Positions 59,822 to 64,000 of a stretch of DNA of 64,000 nt are shown here, piece after piece. The translations under genes were made by a program, and so were the position numbers. A model generated the notes under the pieces. The model was not told where the DNA came from. It was given only the letters and a program-made list of their open reading frames with translations, and ran no database searches. Source of the stretch: Phaeocystidibacter sp965659415 (GTDB lineage Bacteria > Bacteroidota > Bacteroidia > Flavobacteriales > Schleiferiaceae); contig CBFHVA010000002.1 in assembly GCA_965659415.1 (NCBI GenBank), positions 124,001 to 188,000 on the forward strand, written 5' to 3'. Every line of letters begins with the position of its first letter. Position 1 is the first letter of the stretch.

Positions 59822-61345
59822 TTATATATCGAACTTAATGCCTTGAGCCAATGGCAAATCCGTTGAATAGTTCAATGTATTTGTTTGGCGACGCATATAG
59901 GCTTTCCAAGCATCTGAACCGGATTCACGTCCGCCTCCAGTTTCCTTTTCTCCACCGAAAGCACCACCAATTTCAGCACCTGAAGTACCGATATTTACGT
60001 TGGCTATTCCACAATCCGAACCACTTGCCGCCAAAAATTCATGGGCCTCACGAACGTTGTTGGTCATGATCGCCGACGACAATCCCTGAGGTACTCCGTT
60101 TTGAATGGCAACAGCTTCATCGAAAGTGCTGTATTTCATGAGGTACAAAATAGGCGCGAAGGTTTCATGCTGCACAATTTTGAAGTCGTTTCGCGCTTCA
60201 GCAATTGCGGGTTTTACATAACACCCGCTTTCGTAGCCTTCCCCTTCTAGTACTTCCCCTTCAACGATGATTTTACCGCCTTCGGCTACAACCTGCTCTA
60301 AAGCGTTTTGGTAGTTTTTAACGGCGTCATGGTCGATTAACGGACCCACGTGGTTGTTCTCATCTAATGGATTTCCAATCTTTATTTGATTGTAGGCCTT
60401 TACGAAGGCGTCTTTCACTTTGTCGTAAATCGATTCGTGAATGATAACTCGACGAGTTGAAGTACAACGTTGACCAGCAGTTCCCACAGCACCGAATACG
60501 GTTCCAATGGTGGTCATTTTTAAGTCGGCATCTGGGGTAACAATGATGGCATTATTTCCGCCCAGCTCGAGAATGGACTTACCTAAACGTTTAGCTACTT
60601 CAGCACCAACGATTTTGCCCATTCGAATGGAACCAGTTGCAGAAATTAGAGGAACGCGACCGTCCTTTGTCATCCATTCCCCCACCTTGTAGTCGCCTGT
60701 AATAATGTTTGAGATTCCTTCTGGAAGATTGTTTGCTGCAGCTACTTTGTTGAAGAGATTCTGACAAGCTATTGCGGTAAGTGGTGTTTTTTCACTGGCT
60801 TTCCAGATGGTTACATCACCACAAACCCAAGCAAGCGCTGTATTCCAGCACCAAACAGCAACAGGGAAGTTGAATGCTGAAATGATGCCGACAACACCTA
60901 ATGGGTGCCATTGCTCTTGCATGTGGTGAGCTGGGCGCTCAGACTTAATGGTAAGTCCATACAACTGACGCGACAAGCCCACAGCAAAATCACAGATATC
61001 TATCATTTCTTGAACTTCACCTAAGCCCTCTTGGTAACTCTTGCCCATTTCGTAGGATACAAGCTTACCCAAGGGCTCTTTGTATTCGCGAAGTACCTCA
61101 CCAAATTGGCGCACAATTTCGCCTCTTTGCGGAGCGGGACGATTTCTCCAATCGGTAAAGGCTGATTGTGCAGAAGCCACCACGCGCTCGTATTCTTCAG
61201 CCGTTGTAGTAGAAGTTGTGCCAATGGTTTTACCGTCTACGGGCGACCATGATTTGAGTGATGGTCCAGAACCGAAGAAATTCGATCCTGTTGAGGTACC
61301 GTGATTCTCTGCTTGAAGCCCTAATTTTTCAAGTACGTCTTGCAT
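59822..61345 (-). CDS. Aldehyde dehydrogenase, ALDH7 (aminoadipic semialdehyde) type
   Basis: 507 residues. The catalytic cysteine is in FGAVGTAGQRCTSTRRVIIH (about 292-311), and the general-base glutamate in KSILELGGNNAIIV (about 258-271); NGTSTGSNFFGSG at the start and GGGRESGSDAWKAYMRRQTN at the end match ALDH7/antiquitin and Bacteroidota piperideine-6-carboxylate dehydrogenases. It oxidises alpha-aminoadipic semialdehyde to aminoadipate with NAD+, in lysine degradation. A -7-like TAAATTTG sits 37 bases upstream on the minus strand. No other lysine-catabolic gene is adjacent. Confidence 0.9.
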   Translation of the reverse strand: MQDVLEKLGLQAENHGTSTGSNFFGSGPSLKSWSPVDGKTIGTTSTTTAEEYERVVASAQSAFTDWRNRPAPQRGEIVRQFGEVLREYKEPLGKLVSYEMGKSYQEGLGEVQEMIDICDFAVGLSRQLYGLTIKSERPAHHMQEQWHPLGVVGIISAFNFPVAVWCWNTALAWVCGDVTIWKASEKTPLTAIACQNLFNKVAAANNLPEGISNIITGDYKVGEWMTKDGRVPLISATGSIRMGKIVGAEVAKRLGKSILELGGNNAIIVTPDADLKMTTIGTVFGAVGTAGQRCTSTRRVIIHESIYDKVKDAFVKAYNQIKIGNPLDENNHVGPLIDHDAVKNYQNALEQVVAEGGKIIVEGEVLEGEGYESGCYVKPAIAEARNDFKIVQHETFAPILYLMKYSTFDEAVAIQNGVPQGLSSAIMTNNVREAHEFLAASGSDCGIANVNIGTSGAEIGGAFGGEKETGGGRESGSDAWKAYMRRQTNTLNYSTDLPLAQGIKFDI

Positions 61346-61428
61346 GTATTAGTATATTCGAATTCAACTCAGGATTAGCTACAAATTTAACACATTGTGG
61401 GTGGGATTGCCTAAGATTTAACAGAACT

Positions 61429-61803
61429 ATGTTGAGATACCAAATAGAAGAACTAAACCTGCTTTCAGATAATGAGAAAGGATCTACTTATACGCTTGAA
61501 GAGCGCCCAACAACGTCTTATTTGTTCGCTACTCGAAAGAAGGGTGCCAAGTTTGGTAATCACTGGCATGAAGGCGTCTCTAAATCCAAGAATCCTGAAA
61601 CGCTACTTTTCATTACAGGCACTATGCGCATGTGGATTTCAGATATAAATGGCAACAACGAAGAAAGGGTAGAACTTGAGGCTCCGTTGAAGCTCAAAAT
61701 CTACCCCCTTGTATTGCATCGGTTTGAGGCATTAACGGATGTAGTTTTCCTGGAATTTAATTCGCTGGATGAGCATGTTGCGGATACGAAATATACTAAC
61801 TAA
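61429..61803 (+). CDS. Cupin-fold protein
   Basis: 124 residues from ATG 61429 (a longer frame starts inside the divergent aldehyde dehydrogenase and is not supported). Cupin motif 1 is seen as KFGNHWHEGVSKSKNPETLL (His-x-His then Glu, about residues 44-63) with GTMRMWI following, and motif 2 as LKIYPLVLHRFEAL. The proteins of this size act as small metal-dependent isomerases, dioxygenases or binding proteins; there is no basis for choosing. It is followed at about 100 bases by a MutT gene on the same strand. Confidence 0.75.
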   Translation: MLRYQIEELNLLSDNEKGSTYTLEERPTTSYLFATRKKGAKFGNHWHEGVSKSKNPETLLFITGTMRMWISDINGNNEERVELEAPLKLKIYPLVLHRFEALTDVVFLEFNSLDEHVADTKYTN

Positions 61804-61905
61804 TACGCTTTATCTAGGCTAATTAACTCCGCTTTTGCGTGCGCAAAGTCCACGGGAAAGCGCAATGAAGAGAAGCCAATTTTTCATAATATTCGATTTA
61901 CTAGA

Positions 61906-62307
61906 ATGACGAATAAAGCGAACAAAAGGATGGCTAAACCCGTGGTGTGTGCGTTTCTAATTCAGAACGATAAGGTATGGATGGGCCAGCGGCCACGCCA
62001 TAAACACATGGGGGGACTTTGGGAATTTCCAGGCGGAAAGGTGGATGATGGCGAATCGGAAGAACAGGCCTTAAGGAGAGAGTTACAAGAGGAATTAGGT
62101 ATAGAAGCGATTATTGAAAAGAAGATAGGCGAAGTAGAGTACGCCTATCCTGATAGAGTTATTCGCCTCATGGCTTATCAAGCGAAGCCATTAAACACCA
62201 TTTCGCTGAATGAGCATATCAATCAGCAATGGATTTCTACATCAGCTGTTCCCGATGAATCTTGGGCTGCGGCTGATATAGCCTTATGGCAGAATGTGCG
62301 GGTTTAG
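61906..62307 (+). CDS. mutT: MutT-like 8-oxo-dGTP diphosphatase (NUDIX)
   Basis: 133 residues. The NUDIX box is GGKVDDGESEEQALRRELQE followed by ELGI (about 45-68), a perfect G-x5-E-x7-REUxEExGU match; GLWEFPGGK precedes it as in MutT. An internal ATG at 61930 (MAKPVVCAFLI) is an alternative start. It hydrolyses oxidised purine triphosphates, preventing transversions. Its stop codon overlaps the convergent TM2 gene stop. Confidence 0.88.
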   Translation: MTNKANKRMAKPVVCAFLIQNDKVWMGQRPRHKHMGGLWEFPGGKVDDGESEEQALRRELQEELGIEAIIEKKIGEVEYAYPDRVIRLMAYQAKPLNTISLNEHINQQWISTSAVPDESWAAADIALWQNVRV

Positions 62308-62645
62308 ATGTGTTGAATGATTTCGTAGGCAATCTCTTGATTGTATTCTAGCGTCAATTCTCGATAGTTTACAAGGTCGATAATAGATCCAATGAGGCAC
62401 AATCCGGCCGTGAAGAGATACAACACCCCTAGGAGTATTTTATTCAGATAGAATCGTTGAATTCCGGGCACGGCAATGAGGCCGATAATGGCGAATATTA
62501 ACACATTTTGAGGGTCTCTTCTTCGCGCGCGATAAATGTTGGCGAACTGCTGCATTTGGGCTGTATCGCAGGTTTCGAGCAGGCGTTCAAGGAAAAAAAG
62601 CTCTTCACCTTGAGCTTCAGGAATGTAGTTAAGCACTTGTTTCAT
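62304..62645 (-). CDS. TM2 domain-containing membrane protein
   Basis: 113 residues from ATG 62645. A soluble part (EELFFLERLLETCDTAQMQQ, FANIYRARRRDP) precedes a TM2-like pair of helices: VLIFAIIGLIAVPGIQRFYL and GVLYLFTAGLCLIGSIIDLV, with GIQRFYLNK where the classical TM2 has GxHRFYxGK. Function unknown. The start overlaps the DUF2752 gene end by about 17 bases, a pairing common in Bacteroidota. Confidence 0.82.
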   Translation of the reverse strand: MKQVLNYIPEAQGEELFFLERLLETCDTAQMQQFANIYRARRRDPQNVLIFAIIGLIAVPGIQRFYLNKILLGVLYLFTAGLCLIGSIIDLVNYRELTLEYNQEIAYEIIQHI

Positions 62646-62919
62646 GGCGGAAAGGGGTTGTTCGTTTTCGGAATAAGGAGTAAATGCGGTAGAGTATAAT
62701 AAAGAGGGCGGGCAAGGCGAATGGATGTTTTGCAAAACTCGATTCAAAATGACCACGCATCGCCAAGTGGATGCCTGTACCCAGGCCACAGCCTGGGCAG
62801 TTCGTCCACCCAACTAGGTGAGATAGGCACAAGCTTGTGCCCTCACCAAATGGAAAAAGGAAAAGAGCAAGGAGCGCTATGCTCCAAATCCAAAACTCTT
62901 TTTTCTTGGCCCAATCCAT
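62629..62919 (-). CDS. DUF2752 family membrane protein
   Basis: 96 residues with two membrane helices (about 9-25 and 66-82). The family motif CPGCGLGTGIHLAMRGHF (about 41-58) with KHPFALPALFI is intact. The cysteine pair has been proposed as functional but no activity is known. It precedes the TM2 gene with overlap and likely shares its transcript. Confidence 0.88.
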   Translation of the reverse strand: MDWAKKKEFWIWSIALLALFLFPFGEGTSLCLSHLVGWTNCPGCGLGTGIHLAMRGHFESSFAKHPFALPALFIILYRIYSLFRKRTTPFRHETSA

Positions 62920-62969
62920 ACCGAAAGATAAGAAAGGGAATTAAGACAAGGTGGAATACAAGCTCTTCA

Positions 62970-63665
62970 CTACATGTTCATGCGAAACAGAATACCGGTG
63001 TTGATAAAGCCAATTCCCTGCTGGCCGTCCATGTAGTTATTTGTGTTGAAGGCGGCCTCTATGGTTTGTTGAGCGCAAGAGTAGTCTGCAAAAGCACCCA
63101 CGGACCAATATTTATTGAGCTTGTAGGCGAAGTCCACTCCGGCCAAGAAAGACAGGGCTGTACGGCTGCGTAGATACAAGATGTCAGTATACTCCGTGCC
63201 ATTATCATTTAGGTCGATAGCCGTAATCTGCACTGGAGCCATATTGGTGAGCATGATTCCAATACCACCCTTCAGGTTCAAGGTCCACACCGGGTCAATC
63301 TGCATGTGATAAGTGGGTCCAACCATGAATCGAACGGGCTGATAACCACCGCCCTCGAGTTGAAGGTCAACTTGTGGGTTGTTGACTACGTCGTTCAATC
63401 GGTCCTCCAAGCTTTGAATATTCATTGGATTGTCTTGGTAAGAAAAATATACCCCCAAGCGCAAGTTTGGACCGAAGTACGTCGGAGCCATTTGCGTTTC
63501 CAATTGAAAACCGAAGCCAGCTTCGGCATATCCACTGTTTCCAGCATCTGAAGAGCCGAAACTGCCCATAGGCATGGAATACAAACCGGCAACAGAGAAA
63601 GTGGATTGAGAAAACAAGCTAAAGGAAGCCAGAATGGAGGCGAAGAGTAGGGTTGTTTTTTTCAT
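62970..63665 (-). CDS. Outer membrane beta-barrel protein
   Basis: 231 residues: signal peptide about 1-21 (LLFASILASFSLFSQS), then alternating amphipathic strands (FSVAGLYSMPMGSFGSSD, AGFGFQLETQMA, LRLGVYFSYQDN, RFMVGPTYHMQID) and a terminal aromatic-rich INTGILFRMNM. This is the small 8-stranded porin-family layout common in Bacteroidota. Ligand and role unknown. It stands 50 bases from DUF2752 on the same strand. Confidence 0.85.
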   Translation of the reverse strand: MKKTTLLFASILASFSLFSQSTFSVAGLYSMPMGSFGSSDAGNSGYAEAGFGFQLETQMAPTYFGPNLRLGVYFSYQDNPMNIQSLEDRLNDVVNNPQVDLQLEGGGYQPVRFMVGPTYHMQIDPVWTLNLKGGIGIMLTNMAPVQITAIDLNDNGTEYTDILYLRSRTALSFLAGVDFAYKLNKYWSVGAFADYSCAQQTIEAAFNTNNYMDGQQGIGFINTGILFRMNM

Positions 63666-63742
63666 GGGATGAAGTTATTAATTCCGATAGCAATACGAAT
63701 TACTTATTCTACGGGCACGCGAATATTTCCGACCTTGCCCAC

Positions 63743-64000
63743 ATGAAAACATGGATTCTCAGCCTCCTGGGTATTGGAATTCTGCTGGCTTGCCAACCAG
63801 CAGAAGAACAAACCCCGGTAATCACCTTGCCCGCACAAACGCAGTCAATTGAAGCAGAAGACGATGAGCACACCGCTTTGGAGGGCGAATGGCAATCGTA
63901 CCAGATAGAAACACATGGTCCAGCATGGTCAACCCGAAACGGGGACACCGTGAATGTGGTGATGAACAATCAACAGTACGCCGTTTTTCGAGGAAATAAA
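63743..64000 (+). CDS. Lipoprotein, 3' end outside the window
   Basis: The first 86 residues of a gene that runs off the right edge. ATG 63743 opens a lipoprotein signal (KTWILSLLGIGILLAC, Cys at 17), then an acidic linker (PAQTQSIEAEDDEHTALEGE) and WQSYQIETHGPAWSTRNGDT, which looks like the start of a lipocalin-like or similar small beta domain. Divergent from the beta-barrel gene. The family cannot be assigned from the fragment. Confidence 0.75.
   Translation, partial: MKTWILSLLGIGILLACQPAEEQTPVITLPAQTQSIEAEDDEHTALEGEWQSYQIETHGPAWSTRNGDTVNVVMNNQQYAVFRGNK

Noticed and set aside
1..64000. tRNA, rRNA or insertion sequence genes
   Set aside because: No cloverleaf with a GTTCGAATC-type arm, no rRNA-like segment and no transposase motif was seen on reading through both strands.

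Overview
The window looks like a chromosome segment of a mid-GC (by eye near 48%) Bacteroidota, order Flavobacteriales, probably a Cryomorphaceae/Schleiferiaceae-type marine lineage. This rests on the split F1Fo-ATP synthase operon preceded by porW, bactofilin and atpZ; the purN/acpP/fabF/rnc/IPExxxVDY/pyk cluster; a giant SprB-repeat surface protein with a type IX secretion C-terminal domain; DUF4175, GSCFA, SIMPL and DUF2752 proteins; and TAnnTTTG-type -7 boxes. I saw no tRNA, rRNA, CRISPR array, prophage or intact insertion sequence.

Layout: 1-3.2 kb holds an ECF sigma factor with the start of its downstream gene, a YwaF-like membrane protein, and a ZIP metal transporter overlapping a DtxR/MntR-type repressor. 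3.2-5.6 kb is a divergent TonB receptor with a metal-repressor-like palindrome in the shared promoter region. 5.6-16.9 kb is one 3759-residue adhesin with 44 tandem repeats. 17-18.2 kb is a frameshifted hybrid gene remnant. 18.2-22.2 kb holds Hsp15-like, esterase, crotonase, SIMPL and NtrY-like kinase genes. 22.2-24.5 kb is a decaying two-component locus fused head to head with a 5'-truncated aquaporin. 24.5-33.8 kb is the ATP synthase, bactofilin and PorW block. 34-45.7 kb is housekeeping (RNase H, PurN, fatty-acid synthesis, RNase III, pyruvate kinase, PheS, CvpA, Pgk, DNA polymerase III delta'). 45.7-52.2 kb is a methyltransferase, mnmG, ybeY and DUF4175. 52.3-55.7 kb is a TPR histidine kinase with a degenerate ATP-binding domain, its response regulator and a lipoprotein. 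55.7-64 kb is rpiB, a MORN protein, two NUDIX enzymes, GSCFA, aldehyde dehydrogenase, a cupin and small membrane proteins.

The most interesting larger signal is a candidate replication-origin neighbourhood. Two near-perfect parS sites flank mnmG (46.6 and 48.5 kb). About 8 kb away, the rpiB/MORN intergenic region (56.18-56.66 kb) carries a cluster of DnaA-box-like nonamers running into a very AT-rich tract with a 21-bp palindrome. A second theme is gene decay: the response regulator has a nonsense codon and a one-base deletion, the two genes beside it appear to have lost their 5' ends at one junction, and the 17-18 kb gene needs one base restored to read through a fusion of two unrelated families.
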